Source of the DNA: Liolophura sinensis
Lineage: Eukaryota; Mollusca; Polyplacophora; Chitonida; Chitonidae
NCBI RefSeq assembly: GCF_032854445.1
Contig: NC_088301.1
Span: forward strand, 17,929,223-17,993,222
Direction of reading: 5' to 3'
DNA length: 64,000 nt
Shown here: positions 38,116 to 49,286 of the stretch, one piece after another
Numbering within the stretch: the first letter of the stretch is position 1
Layout of the letters: each line of letters starts with the position of its first letter
Program-made: the position numbers and the translations under genes
Notes under the pieces: model-generated
What the model was told of the DNA's origin: nothing
The model's input: the letters and a program-made list of their open reading frames with translations, nothing else
The model's database searches: none

Positions 38116-38260
38116 GTACATAACAAAACGTACATATAGATAACAGCTTCTATTTATTCAGCGAGCGACATTTCGGATAAAAGTATTAGTACCTATACCG
38201 AAACGTCGCTCACTGAATAAATAGAAGAAGTATCCATAGATTTGTTTTGTTATCCAACTC
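38116..38260. mobile_element. Foldback / palindromic element
   Basis: Two 29-bp arms, 38148-38176 (TTCTATTTATTCAGCGAGCG ...) and 38198-38226, are inverted repeats with two mismatches and a 21-bp loop. A weaker inverted match continues outward on both sides (TAACAAAAC at 38121; GTTTTGTTA near 38245), giving a foldback of about 145 bp. It has no coding capacity. Confidence 0.85.
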
Positions 38261-38519
38261 AACTTCTAAATGCCATTGAAAGAAGTTATAGAAGTTCATG
38301 TAAGTCAGTCAGGTACTCCAAATATACTTACAAGCATAACAACACTATCTGGAAATTCTATGGAATCCTAGTTACCTAGACTTTTCTCTACTTAGGATCA
38401 CATTGGTGTTTATTACTGGCAGGTTTATTGACATGGCTAGCAAGCCAGCACCTCATAGAAATTAGGCAGGATACCCCCACAATCACCATGTCAACTGTGC
38501 TACAGGTAAAGTACTTCAT

Positions 38520-38860
38520 TCGACCACTTTGGTAGCATGATGGTTAGAGTATCTGCCTCAGAGTCATGAGATTCAGGATCAAACCCTGGTCAGGTCATAC
38601 CAACAATTTTAAAAATAGTACTTGTTGTTGCCATGCTTGGTGCTCAGCACTGAAAGGTTAGAGCAAGGAAAAATGACTGGTTGGCCCGGTGTGGGTAAAC
38701 ATGTACTTGTGTTTGGGTGCGGTATCTGGTTGAGTCTCGGCATGGACTCGCCGTGCTGCAAGAAAACACAGTATTATATAATGTACTCACACCTACTAAC
38801 TGACTACCGCTGTCATAGGACTGAAAAATTGTTAAGTACGAGGTAAAATATCTTCACTAT
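38520..38860 (+). repeat. SINE-B relative with a different tRNA-like head
   Basis: Head TGGTAGCATGATGGTTAGAG, then GGATCAAACCCTGG (A- and B-box-like), body GCTTGGTGCTCAGCACTGAA and GGTTGGCCCGGTGTGGG, and tail GACTGAAAAATTGTTAAGTA. The head differs from the GGCCCGGATAGCACAG head of B1-B3, so this is a separate subfamily sharing body and tail. Confidence 0.82.
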
Positions 38861-39845
38861 GCTTTGCTATGGGTGTTATGTACGGTTTAAATTGCTACTC
38901 CCTGATAAAACCAGCACTGGCATAACTGGATAACAGACACTCATTACAGCAAAGGGTATACATTTACACATGTATCTCCTCATACTTTGTTTCATCACAA
39001 AATGAGGTACATGTATGATGAAATATACCTGCTGATATTATAAGCACATGTATCGGTGTTCACGAAGTCAAGTCTTACATTATGAATATGAAGTCACTTT
39101 TATTAGAACACCTACTGGTTCATTTTGATAACATGTACATATTCACATTTCAAGGTAACACTATAAGCTTCAGCAACAGAGCTTGAAATAATTCCAAAAC
39201 AAAATGAAACAGTACAGTTATGTCATTAATCAGTGGCTTAATGAAAAATACAAGAAGTGACCCAAACTGAACATTTCATCAATTCCGCAGGTTAATAGTT
39301 TCTTCTTCAAAACCCATGAAACCAAAGTCATGCAGAAAATAATAAATATCTTCCTGAAATTCCTGTTCCGCAAGATTTTCTGACCACCACAACATACACG
39401 TGGACATCAAATATTTTAAAATGGCTTTGAGCTACACTAGAGGTCCCCCTGAAAAACATGACTAATCTAATTTAAATGTGAGAATGTTGTTAGCCAAAGG
39501 CAATTATAAACACTGTTGGAAAACACGACTTGGAAATTCAGAATCAACAATTGTGAACGTATCAATTCTACATTCCAAGTTACCTGTATGTAATACCTAA
39601 AAAAAAAAATAGAAGAAAGATTTTGAAAAATTTTACTAACAAAATAATGAAGAGAAGATAAAAAGGAAAATTTGATTCAATGTACAGAGAATTATTGAGG
39701 TGATTTTTACGTACATACTGTACTACCTCCCATTTAAATAAAAACAACTTCAGAAGTACATGTTCTGAGTTTGAATTTTTAAAGGAAAAGATCTCTAAAA
39801 ATCGAAGTTGGCATCATTTAATGGACCACTTTAAATATATTTTGA

Positions 39846-40303
39846 TTTATTTTTTCTGAAGAGAGTTAAAGGCGTTCAAATGTTTGAATTCTTAGGTGGG
39901 ATTTATGAACCATACTATCAGAGGTTAGGAACTCGTCACAGGAAGTTTTTCTAACTCTAATTACGACTCTGAATGTTGGAATAACTCTTTTTACCCATGA
40001 GTAAAAGATTACTGAAATACTGTTCTCAAAAATTCCTTCCTTGTTTTGAGGAAAGGTGATGTGATGTCAAGAGTTCCTACATGCTGTCAGTATGGCTCAT
40101 GAAGCTCACTATACAATTTGAATATCTGAATGCCTTTCAACACTTCAAAAAAATCTAAAAAAAATAAATGTCAGTATTTTTACGCATAGCTTTCAGTTGT
40201 CTATGTGATAAACCTTTCTTCATATTTTTAGTTTCTTTTACTTTAAGAAAAGTCTTCATAGGGTAAATTTTTAATTAAACAAAGGCTGAGAATTACTAAG
40301 CCA
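39846..40303 (-). other. Zinc-finger gene 3' UTR (inferred)
   Basis: The nearest - strand AATAAA after the stop codon is at 39846-39851, giving a 3' UTR of roughly 460 bases. The extent is inferred from this signal only. Confidence 0.4.
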
Positions 40304-41632
40304 TTATGCAGGATGCATAGCCCTGACATCAACGCCATGGAAAGTTTTATAATGTCGTACGAGGCTGGTTTTGTGCTTGAATGTTTGAACACACAGAGAG
40401 CAGTCAAACTCTTTCATCCCATCATGAACCTCCATGTGCTTGAGTAGCCCATCACGTCGCGTGAATTTTTTATCACATAACTGACATGGGTGTATCTTAG
40501 CTTGTGTGTGAATTCTCATATGCCGTGAAATGGCGGCATTGTGGGTGAACGTTTTCCCGCACTCATTACACTTGTATGGGCGCTCACCGGTGTGAGTCCT
40601 CTCGTGGTGACGAAGCCCCGCGGACTCGCGAAATGTTTTTGGACACCTGGGGCACTTGTGAGTTTTGAAGCCTGTGTGGATCTTCATGTGTTTCTGGAAG
40701 TACGTGTTGCTGAGGACCTTCCCACAAACCGAACACTCCGTAGACCCTTTTGCCTTTGAGCGTTTCTCATATTTTCGTAGCCAAACTTTTGGATCATCCT
40801 GTGGAATCACTTTTTCAGAGTTTTTCAAGGCCGTTATGTTGGACTTGCCACTTCCCATACAGAGATAACACGGCTCGCGAGTTTTGCCGGGGAAGTTTTG
40901 TTTTCGTTTGTTCCACTTTCGCTCGCAAATTTTTTGACTGAATGTGTTATGTACTTTGAAAACATGTCCTCTGAGAGAGGGCATGTTGTTTACTTCCTTA
41001 CCACAGATAGCACACTGAAAAGGTTTCACGCCCGGGTGTTGTTTCATCATATGATCTTCCCAAGCGACATCCGCTGTGAATTCAGAGTCGCATACAACAC
41101 AGGACGCGCACAGATAACAGCACACTTCATCCGCAGGTACAGCTGATGGAACTGACCTCGCTTCCAAACATCCACTACCCTTCACAACAGACTGAGGAGA
41201 GGACTTAAACGAGCTGGACGCGTCATTGTGTTCCAGCGCCTTTGTCTGTGGACTTGATGCTAAGCCAATTAACTCCCTTGCAATGGCCTCCATCTGGGAA
41301 GACTCTGAGTGTAAAGAGTGTGAGGTGGACTCATCCTGAAAATCGGACTGAAAGTCGTTGACGGAGTTCTCATCGCCACTTTCATCCGGTGTGGTTGCGA
41401 GATCAGACTCAGGCTTGGCACTCTCCACATGTGTCTTGGCATGCTGTTGGAAGTCCGGGAAGCTCGCAAAGTCTTTCTCGCAGACTTTACAGGAGAGGCG
41501 TAACGATGACGCAAGAGCGTTTGGGATGGTGACCTCACTTAGCTCTGGCATGTTGTCCTTCATTGAGATAGTCAGGACTTGTACTGTACACAGCTCTGTT
41601 ACCGGACACACTTCCCTCTCCTGGGGAACAGT
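40304..41632 (-). CDS. C2H2 zinc-finger protein, coding exon 2 (eight fingers)
   Basis: 443 codons including the stop. The frame enters phase 0 at acceptor TGTTGTAG and begins TVPQEREVCPVTELC; there is no ATG before residue MKDN, so an upstream exon is needed. Residues numbered on the joined 493-aa protein: pre-finger block about 65-98; finger 1 (CKVC...H) 99-119; an acidic, Ser-rich stretch; fingers 2 and 3 about 229-279; CXXCXGXG (CYLCMGSG) 306-313; short finger with 11 residues between Cys and His about 351-370; then four regular fingers to about residue 483, one joined by TGERPY. A nuclear, sequence-specific DNA-binding role is inferred from the family. No KRAB, BTB, SCAN or ZAD domain is visible. 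It resembles the protein at 56537-58510. Confidence 0.93.
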   Translation of the reverse strand, partial: TVPQEREVCPVTELCTVQVLTISMKDNMPELSEVTIPNALASSLRLSCKVCEKDFASFPDFQQHAKTHVESAKPESDLATTPDESGDENSVNDFQSDFQDESTSHSLHSESSQMEAIARELIGLASSPQTKALEHNDASSSFKSSPQSVVKGSGCLEARSVPSAVPADEVCCYLCASCVVCDSEFTADVAWEDHMMKQHPGVKPFQCAICGKEVNNMPSLRGHVFKVHNTFSQKICERKWNKRKQNFPGKTREPCYLCMGSGKSNITALKNSEKVIPQDDPKVWLRKYEKRSKAKGSTECSVCGKVLSNTYFQKHMKIHTGFKTHKCPRCPKTFRESAGLRHHERTHTGERPYKCNECGKTFTHNAAISRHMRIHTQAKIHPCQLCDKKFTRRDGLLKHMEVHDGMKEFDCSLCVQTFKHKTSLVRHYKTFHGVDVRAMHPA

Positions 41633-41684
41633 CTACAACACAAAATGTTGATGGAATGATCTAGGGATTAAGAAAGGATGAACA

Positions 41685-41908
41685 TATTTATTTATTTAAC
41701 TGACTGATGTTTTATGCCATACTCAAGAATATTTCACTATGGTGTCAGCCAGCATTATCATGGTAGAAAACTTTGCAGAGCCCGGAGAAAACCATCCGCA
41801 GGTTGTTGCAAGACCTTCCCACATACGGTTGGATAGGAAGCCAGCATGAGCGCTGGGTCATTGCCCCCATGCTGGCGTGCTCACCCCCTTGACCAGGGAG
41901 CCATGACA
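41685..41908 (-). repeat. SINE-A copy
   Basis: Reverse-complement copy: tail TTTATTTATTTAAC at the left, GCCATACTCAAGAATATTTC, body, and the head reading GCCATGACAAG at the right. About 80 percent alike to the intact copies. Confidence 0.88.
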
Positions 41909-42008
41909 AGTATGATAAAACACACACACACAAGGTCCATGTTAAATGTATAGATCTACATGTAACAGGGAACACCAACCTTTGGGTACTTGTTTATTTC
42001 ATGATAAG

Positions 42009-42358
42009 AACGGATAGCACAGTTGGTAGAGCGTCCGCTTTGGGACCGGTAGATCCAGGGTAAATCCTTGATCGAGTCACACCTAAGACTTTAAAACACC
42101 TCGCTTGGCGTTCAGCATGAAGGGGATAGTGCAACGACTGGTTGACCCGTATCAGTATAATGGCTCGGGCGGGGAGGCTTACTTGCCTTCGGTAAGTCGT
42201 CTCAGTGAAGCAGCATTAAAATAAAAGAGCGGTGGAAATCCGTCCTGCAACAAAGGAGGCACATACGCGTACACGCACCCTAATGATTCCTTCGTCGTCA
42301 TATGATTGAAAAATTGTTGAGTACGACGTTAAACCCCAAGCACTCACTCACTCACTCA
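42009..42358 (+). repeat. SINE-B copy 1
   Basis: tRNA-like head GATAGCACAGTTGGTAGAGC, body and tail GTTAAACCCCAAGCACTCAC. ATAAGAAC before it recurs after it as ATAATAAGAAC, a likely target duplication. Confidence 0.93.
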
Positions 42359-42825
42359 TAATAAGAACACCTTTACTTCACTCGATCCATCATTCAGATA
42401 TAGATCCTCCCCAATACAATCACAGCCTCACGTCTACACATACATGCAGCTGTCAGTGGTTCAGCCCAAGCGTAAGGTTTAGAGGTTTCTCAGGTATATG
42501 ATCATGTAAATAGCAACCAGCAGCAGTTTTCTCCAGGAATTCAGCCACCAGTAAGCCTGACTGCTATAATATTCATGTAATTTAACAGGATTTCAGGTGA
42601 ACTTAATAAAATAAAACACTCAAGCAAATATATACCTATTTCTAAAGTGGAAACTGGAAGACATAGCACCTAATCATTTTTATGCACGTACATGCATGTA
42701 TCCTTGCAGTCTGGATCCTAGATCTGTTTACAGCAAATGCAGCTCTTAAAGAAAATGTTTGCTGAAATAAATATTCTGTACCCTATCACTCTGCTCGAAT
42801 TTTGAATTTAATTTCAACACTGGTT

Positions 42826-42957
42826 TGACTTGTTTGATTCAAAAGTTTAAATGGCTGGGTTACTGTTGAACAGTGGTTTTATTTTAGTATTGATGCTGGC
42901 TTTGACAATGTTACATTTCAGGTATTTTTATTGGGAATCTGTGCATACCAAGTGTAA
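42826..42957 (-). repeat. R3 dispersed repeat, copy a
   Basis: AGTTTAAATGGCTGGGTTAC, TGTTGAACAGTGGTTTTATT and GACAATGTTACATTTCAGGT match the R3 copies at 52.8 and 62.1-62.6 kb. SINE-B copy 2 interrupts the region directly to its right, and further R3-like sequence (GCTAGCTTTGGGCTAGAC; CTTCCACGGGGACAATTTCA) resumes at 43355-43525. Confidence 0.7.
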
Positions 42958-42985
42958 GGTACTGTTCCAGCCGTTATTTTAGAGA

Positions 42986-43347
42986 GACCGGCCCGGATAG
43001 CACAGTTTGTAGAGCGTCCGCTTCGGGACCGGTAGATCCAGGATCAATCCTTGTTCGAGTCACAGCTAAGACTTTAAAAGAGGAAGTTGTAACTTCCTCG
43101 CTTGGCATTCGGCATGAAGGGGATAGTGCAATGACTGGTTGACCCATATCAGTATAATGGTTCGGGCGGGGTGGCTTACTTGCCTTTGGTAAGTCGTCTC
43201 AGTGAAGCAGCACTAAATAAAAGAGCGGTGGAAATCCGTCCTGCAAAAAGGAGGCATATTACACGTACACGCACCCTAAGGATTCATTTGTCGTCATATG
43301 ACTGAAAAATTGTTGAGTACGACGTTAAACCCCAAGCACTCACTCGC
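42986..43347 (+). repeat. SINE-B copy 2, inserted in R3
   Basis: Full-length copy from GACCGGCCCGGATAGCACAG to CAAGCACTCACTCGC, flanked by perfect 11-bp repeats TATTTTAGAGA at 42975-42985 and 43348-43358. Confidence 0.95.
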
Positions 43348-43626
43348 TATTTTAGAGAAATTGTCCTCATTGATCTAGGTTACAACGCTTGGTGTTACAT
43401 AGTTATCGACCAGCTAGCTTTGGGCTAGACTTAGCTCAGCTAATATGGGACACTACGCACGATAACATAGCACCCAGCATCTGTTTATACACAGGCTTCC
43501 ACGGGGACAATTTCAGATGATCTTATTAGTATAAAAACTTACACAAATAGCACGTAATCATTTCTATATCTACATACATGTATCCTCCAATCCAAATATT
43601 AAATCTGCACAACTGGAGTTGTAGCG

Positions 43627-44433
43627 CGGACATAAAGCTGTACTGAATGTACACGTACCTGCTGTATGTAGTGGACAATAAAGCCGTACTGTACACATCT
43701 GATGTGTTTATGTATAATGGACATAGAGCTGTACTGTACGTACATGTATCTGCTGTGTACAGTGGACATAAAGCCGTACTGTGTGCATCTGTTGTTTATA
43801 GTGGACATAAAGCCACTCTGCACATATCTGCTGTGTACAGTGGACATAAAGCCGTACTGCAATCATCTGCTGTGTATAGTGGACATAAAGCTACACTGTG
43901 TGCATCTGTTGTTTATAGTGGACATAAAGCCGTACTGCACGTATCTGCTGTGTACAGTGGACATAAAGCTGTACTGTATGTATCTGCTGTGTATAGTGAA
44001 CACAAAGCTGTACTGTACGCATCTGCTGTGTATAGTGGACATAAAGCTGTACTGTATGTATCTGATGTGTACAGCGGACATAAAGCCGTAATGTATGTAT
44101 CTGCTGTGTATAGTGGGCATAAAGCCGTACCGTACGCATCTGCTGTGTAATGTGGAGATAAAGCTGTACTGTGCGCATCTGCTGTGTATAGTGGACATAA
44201 AGCCGTACTGTACGCATCTGCTGTGTATAGTGGACATAAAGACGTACTGCACGTATTTGCTGTGTACAGTGGACATAAAGCCGTACTGTATGCATCTGCT
44301 GTGTATAGTGGACATAAAGCTGTACTGTACGCATCTGCTGTGTATAGTGGTCATAAAGCCGTACTGTATGTATCTGCTGTGTATAGTGGACATAAAGCTT
44401 TACTGAATGTATCTGCTGTGTATAGTGGACATA
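43627..44433. repeat. 39-bp minisatellite, about 20 copies
   Basis: Unit CTGCTGTGTATAGTGGACAT followed by AAAGCCGTACTGTACGCAT, with C/T variants. The 39-bp period is a multiple of three, so frames stay open on both strands (up to 202 codons of a 13-residue repeat). No start, splice or domain evidence supports coding. Confidence 0.95.
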
Positions 44434-44640
44434 GGAAACTTGGTAATCAGGGCCTGTATTTATCAAACATTTTAAGACATAAGTCACAAATTCAAACATG
44501 ACTACAATTAAAAAGTTTTGCCCTAGAACGTTTAAATTTTTTACACTGATTTTTACTACAGAACAATGTACTATCTACAATTTGGGTTTTCTGCTTTCCT
44601 GAATTTGTCCTTTTATGGAGTTACAATTGATGACTTACAA

Positions 44641-44728
44641 TGTAACCCACAACCATACTCTCACTAGTGAGAGGCTCCTGAGTTAATGTGCCGCGCTGGC
44701 GTGCTAACCACCTCACCACTAAGGCCTT
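44641..44728 (-). repeat. SINE-A head fragment
   Basis: Reverse complement of the tRNA-like 5' part: CTCACTAGTGAGAGGCTCCT and GGCGTGCTAACCACCTCACC. The 3' part is missing. Confidence 0.8.
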
Positions 44729-44871
44729 ATTTCCAATTTTATGGAAACTGTCATAAGTGTTTACAATCTGAAACTTTTCGCTTTTAGAATGTAAAAAAAG
44801 GCAAAGCTTCCTTAATATCAGTAGGTGAAAAGCAACAGATCCCCTAAAGACAATACTAAAAACAAGAAAAA

Positions 44872-46670
44872 CTAGAATGGATCTGCGAATAGCAGATCCT
44901 AGGCCGGGATCCCGGATCGGATCGATGACGTTTTCCCTTATTTGTCCTTTGAATGGTGACACAGATCGAAGATTTTCAGCACAGATAGAGTACGTGTGTA
45001 GCGCTTTCCACTCAGTGATGTTTAGGTTTACAGCTGTAACGGTTTTTTTTCTCACCAGACCTCCACATATGTTGAAAAATTGAGCTTTTTCGCATTTTGA
45101 TTGCAATTGGCGGCAAAACTATACGTCGCCATCAAGAAATAAGTCCAGATTCATGATCAGGATGTCAAAGTACGTCGGGTACCATGCTTACAATGCCCGT
45201 GCCTTTATCGTGGTCACAAATGCATTGAAAATGCATCATATAACATGGGGACGTCGAAGAGCAAAATACAGCAAATCGGCCTTTGGACAATATTTGAAGT
45301 ACTGGAACTCCCACATTTATTGACACACTTTAATGATTTTCCGCACGCCTAGAGTACCCAAAAATCCCTTTGTACTCAGTCATTTTCAGCTCCACCTCTG
45401 CAGCAGTCTTGTGTCACGTCACCTCCAAACATGGGCGAAAATTGCACTTTTTCGCACTTTCATGGCAACTGGCGACAAAACTGTGCGTCGGAGAAAGGAA
45501 AAAGCACCAAATTCGTCCTCAGAACATCCAACACGCCTAGCAGCCTGCTTAAAATCTTGAAAGTGACAACATTTTCATCGCCTGACAAATTGCCAAACCT
45601 GGGATCGAACTCTGACATGACTAACACGCGACAGCGGTAAGAGAAAAGAAAGAAAGAAGAAAATTCATAGTGTGTACTTTTATGTCTCAATCCACGACCT
45701 GCCATGCACAGACTCACTGCTCTACTGATATCTAGGCCGTTGTCCGAAAGTCCACACCTGGACCAGGGCACATGTCCATATCTGTCAATCACCCTGACCT
45801 AGTTAGCGTACAGTAAACAAGACACGGTCTGCTCAAAACAAAGCCAACTTTTACAGGCCCACGTCGTTTGCTGTTGTAGTTAGATCTCTTCGCCATCTAA
45901 TAGAGTACTGGAGTTAGATGGAAACTGGAATCAATGTCATCCTACAACCGTTTCGGGAGATCACGGACAGTGTAGGCAAAAGCATCAGGCCAAATACTAC
46001 AAATCCAGTCCATTCCCCATCTAACTCCATGTTAAAGCAATAGGATTCCCATCTTTTTCTAAACAAAAACGGTGTTGTTTTTTAAACGCTTCTAGCGAGA
46101 AAACTATTAATCGGAGCTCAAATCCGTTGACGAATGATCGAAAGAGCGTGTCTTGAACTACATTTTCATGCAATTTGCACATTTCTAGCTGCCTTAGTTC
46201 TCGATTAAAACGCCATTGAAATTACGTAATTTTTTGAGTTTTTTGCTTATATCTCAAAAAGTTACACAGATATCAAAAAAATACAAGCAGATTCGGAATC
46301 AGCAGCTCGAGATACATCAGAATACGTTGAGAACGATTGAACTTTGAGAACTTTTTGTGACGTCACAAATTCGACCAATGACGAACTTCCAGAATTTTGA
46401 CCGGAAGTGAACCATTTTCGCAAACTTTAAAGAACTCGTGACCTACTAGCTGCATGTCAAATTTGAAATCGATCAGTTAAGTGGTTCTGGAGAAGAAGAT
46501 TTTTAAAAGTTTTACACAAAATCCAATATGGCGGCCGAACCACGTGACATAGCAAAAAAATGGAGAATTTGTCCCGAGATATTCACCGCCAAAATATGTG
46601 TGCAAAATTTGGGATCTGTATGTTGTACGGTGAAAAAGTTTCCTTGCTAACAAACTCTGTGAAAAAAAAA
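44872..46670 (-). mobile_element. Helitron-like unit 1 (chimeric interior)
   Basis: On the - strand the 3' end reads hairpin (stem GGATCTGC, 5-nt loop), ATT, then CTAG and T, fitting the Helitron rule of a short hairpin just before CTRR. The 5' end (right) follows (ATT)n and a T-run, starting near TCACAGAGTTTGTTAGC. From about 45660 to 46670 it matches units 2-4. From 44940 to 45660 it carries unrelated sequence holding an internal duplication. No Rep/helicase coding is present, so it is non-autonomous. Confidence 0.7.
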
Positions 46671-46679
46671 TAATAATAA

Positions 46680-47955
46680 CTAGAATGGATCTGCGAATAG
46701 CAGATCCTAGGCCGGGATCCCGGATCGGATCGATGACGTTTTCCCCTTCATGTTCTGTGTTCGAAGGACACATGTTCCACATACACGGCTTTCAAAGTTT
46801 CCATGCGACCTTACACCGTTTGTCACTGAGGCAGTCGGCCGGTCATTTGCATTCCCTCGAATAGATCGGCGAACTTAATGAAGTTAGGCTATGCCCAGTG
46901 AAAAACGGTCGTTCCTTGGGAGACTTAGCCCGCTATTTGTAAGAAATAACGCAAAAACACGACCAGTGTAACAGCAAGTTTGTACATTCACATCTCAATC
47001 CACGACACGCCATGCACAGACTCACGGCTCTCATGATAGCTCGGCCATCAATAGAAAGCCCGCACTTGGGCCACGGCACATGTCCATATCTGTCAATTAC
47101 CCTGGCCTGTTTAACGTGTAGTAAAGAGGACGAGGTCTACGCAAAACAAAGCTAACTTTCACAGTTGCATGCCGTTTACTGTTGTAGTTAGATCTCTACG
47201 CCATCTAATATAGTACTGTATAGCTGAATGTCATCCTACAACGGTTTCGGGAGATCACGGACAGTGTAGCCGAAAGCATCAGGTCAAATACTACAAATCC
47301 AGTCCATTCCCCATCTAACTCCATGTTAAAGCAATAGGATTCCCATCTTTTTCTAAACTAAAACGGTGTTGTTTTTTAAACGCTTCTAGCGAGAAAACTT
47401 TTAATCGGAGCTCAAATCCGTTGACGAATGATCGAAAGAGCGTGTCTTGAACTACATTTTCATGCAATTTGCACATTTCTAACTGCCATAGTTCTCGATT
47501 AAAACGCCATTGAAATTACGTAATTTTTTTAGTTTTTTGCTCATATCTCAAAAAGTTACACAGATATGCAAAAAATACAACCAGATTCGAAATCAGCAGC
47601 TCAAGATACATCAGAATTCGTTCAGAACAAATGAACTTTAAGAACTTTTTGTGACGTCATAAATTCGACCAATGGCGAGCTTCTAGAGTTTTGATCGGAA
47701 GTGAACCATTTTCGCAAACTTTAAAGAACTCATGACCTACTAGTTGGATGTTAAATTTGACAATGATCGCTTCAGTGGTTCTGGAGAAGAAGATTTTTAA
47801 AGATTATACACAAAATCCAATATGGCGGCCGAACCACGTGACATAGCCAAAAAAAAAAAAATATACCCCTAGAAAATTTCCGCTAGATTATGTGTGCAAA
47901 ATTTTGAACTTCTATGTTGAACGGTGTTTGAGTTCTGCTGCTAACAAAATCGAAA
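46680..47955 (-). mobile_element. Helitron-like unit 2
   Basis: 1305 bp from its CTAG to that of unit 3. Same terminal hairpin and GGGATCCC palindrome as unit 1, the same 5' end before a T-run and (ATT)n. Highly similar to units 3 and 4 along its whole length. Carries TGACGTCA at 47652-47659 and CACGTG at 47835-47840. It has no open frame of note. Confidence 0.72.
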
Positions 47956-47984
47956 AAAAAAAATAATAATAATAATAATAATAA

Positions 47985-49258
47985 CTAGAATGGATCTGCG
48001 AATAGCAGATCCTAGGCCGGGATCCCGGATCGGATCGATGACGTTTTCCCCTTCATGTTCTGTGTTCGAAGAACACATGTTCCACATACACGGCTTTCAA
48101 AGTTTCCATGCGACCTTACACCGTTTGTCACTGAGGCAGTCGGCCGGTCATTTGCATTCCCGTGAATAGATCGGCGAACTTAATGAAGTTAGGCTATGCC
48201 TAGTGAAAAACGGTCGTTCCTTGGCAGACTTAGCCCGATATTTGTAAGAAATAACGCAAAAACACGACCAGTGTAACAGCAAGTTTGTACATTCACATCT
48301 CAATCCACGACACGCCATGCACAGACTCACGGCTCTCATGATAGCTCGGCCATCAATAGAAAGCCTGCACTTGGGCCACGGCACATGTCCATATCTGTCA
48401 ATTACCCTGGCCTGTTTAACGTGTAGTAAAGAGGACGAGGTCTACGCAAAACAAAGCTAACTTTCACAGTTGCATGCCGTTTACTGTTGTAGTTAGATCT
48501 CTACGCCATCTAATATAGTGCTGTATAGCTGAATGTCATCCTACAACGGTTTCGGGAGATCACGGACAGTGTAGCCGAAAGCATCAGGTCAAACACTACA
48601 AATCCAGTCCATTCCCCTTCTAACTCCATGTTAAAGCAATAGGATTCCCATCTTTTTCTAAACAAAAACGGTGTTGTTTTTTAAACGCTTCTAGCGAGAA
48701 AACTTTTAATCGGAGCTCAAATCCGTTGACGAATGATCGAAAGAGCGTGTCTTGAACTACATTTTCATGCAATTTGCACATTTCTAGCTGCCATAGTTCT
48801 CGATTAAAACGCCATTGAAATTACGTAATTTTTTTACTTTTTTGCTCATATCTCAAAAAGTTACACAGATATGCAAAAAATACAAGCAGATTCGGAATCA
48901 GCAGCTCAAGATACATCAGAATTTGTTCAGAACAAATGAACTTTAAGAACTGTTTGTGACGTCATAAATTCGACCAATGGCGAGCTTCTAGAGTTTTTAT
49001 CGGAAGTGAACCATTTTCGCAAACTTTGAAGAACTCCTGACCTACTAGTTGCATGTCAAATTTGACAATGATCGGTTCAGTGGTTCTGGAGAAGAAGATT
49101 TTTAAAGATTATACACAAAATCCAATATGGCGGCCGAACCACGTGACATAGCCAAAAAAAAAAAAATATACCCCTAGAAAATTTCCGCTAGATTATGTGT
49201 GCAAAATTTTGAACTTCTATGTTGAACGGTGTTGGAGTTCTGCTGCTAACAAAATCGA
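47985..49258 (-). mobile_element. Helitron-like unit 3
   Basis: 1302 bp to the next CTAG. Nearly identical to unit 2, including the shared CATAAATTCG variant after the CRE-like site (48957-48964). Units 2 and 3 are therefore the most recent duplicates in the array. Confidence 0.72.
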
Positions 49259-49286
49259 AAAAAAAAAATAATAATAATAATAATAA

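Larger units (their letters stand above)
35611..39845. other. Intergenic interval, peroxidasin and zinc-finger gene tail to tail
   Basis: AT-rich, with no supported gene. Contains the foldback element, a SINE-B relative and a T-run of about 27 at 37807-37829. The rest shows nothing recognisable. Confidence 0.75.

Noticed and set aside
40304-41611. 435-codon frame taken as a complete protein
   Set aside because: It would start at GTG, which is not a normal animal start codon. An acceptor at 41633 and an upstream ATG exon explain the frame better.
43647-44501. Several ORFs of 100-200 codons on both strands
   Set aside because: They are frames through the 39-bp minisatellite; period divisible by three and absence of stops explain them.
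44621-45106. 161-codon - strand ORF
   Set aside because: It crosses the Helitron-like terminal hairpin into its flank; VIDPIRDPGLGSAIRRSI recurs at other units as a by-product of the repeat.
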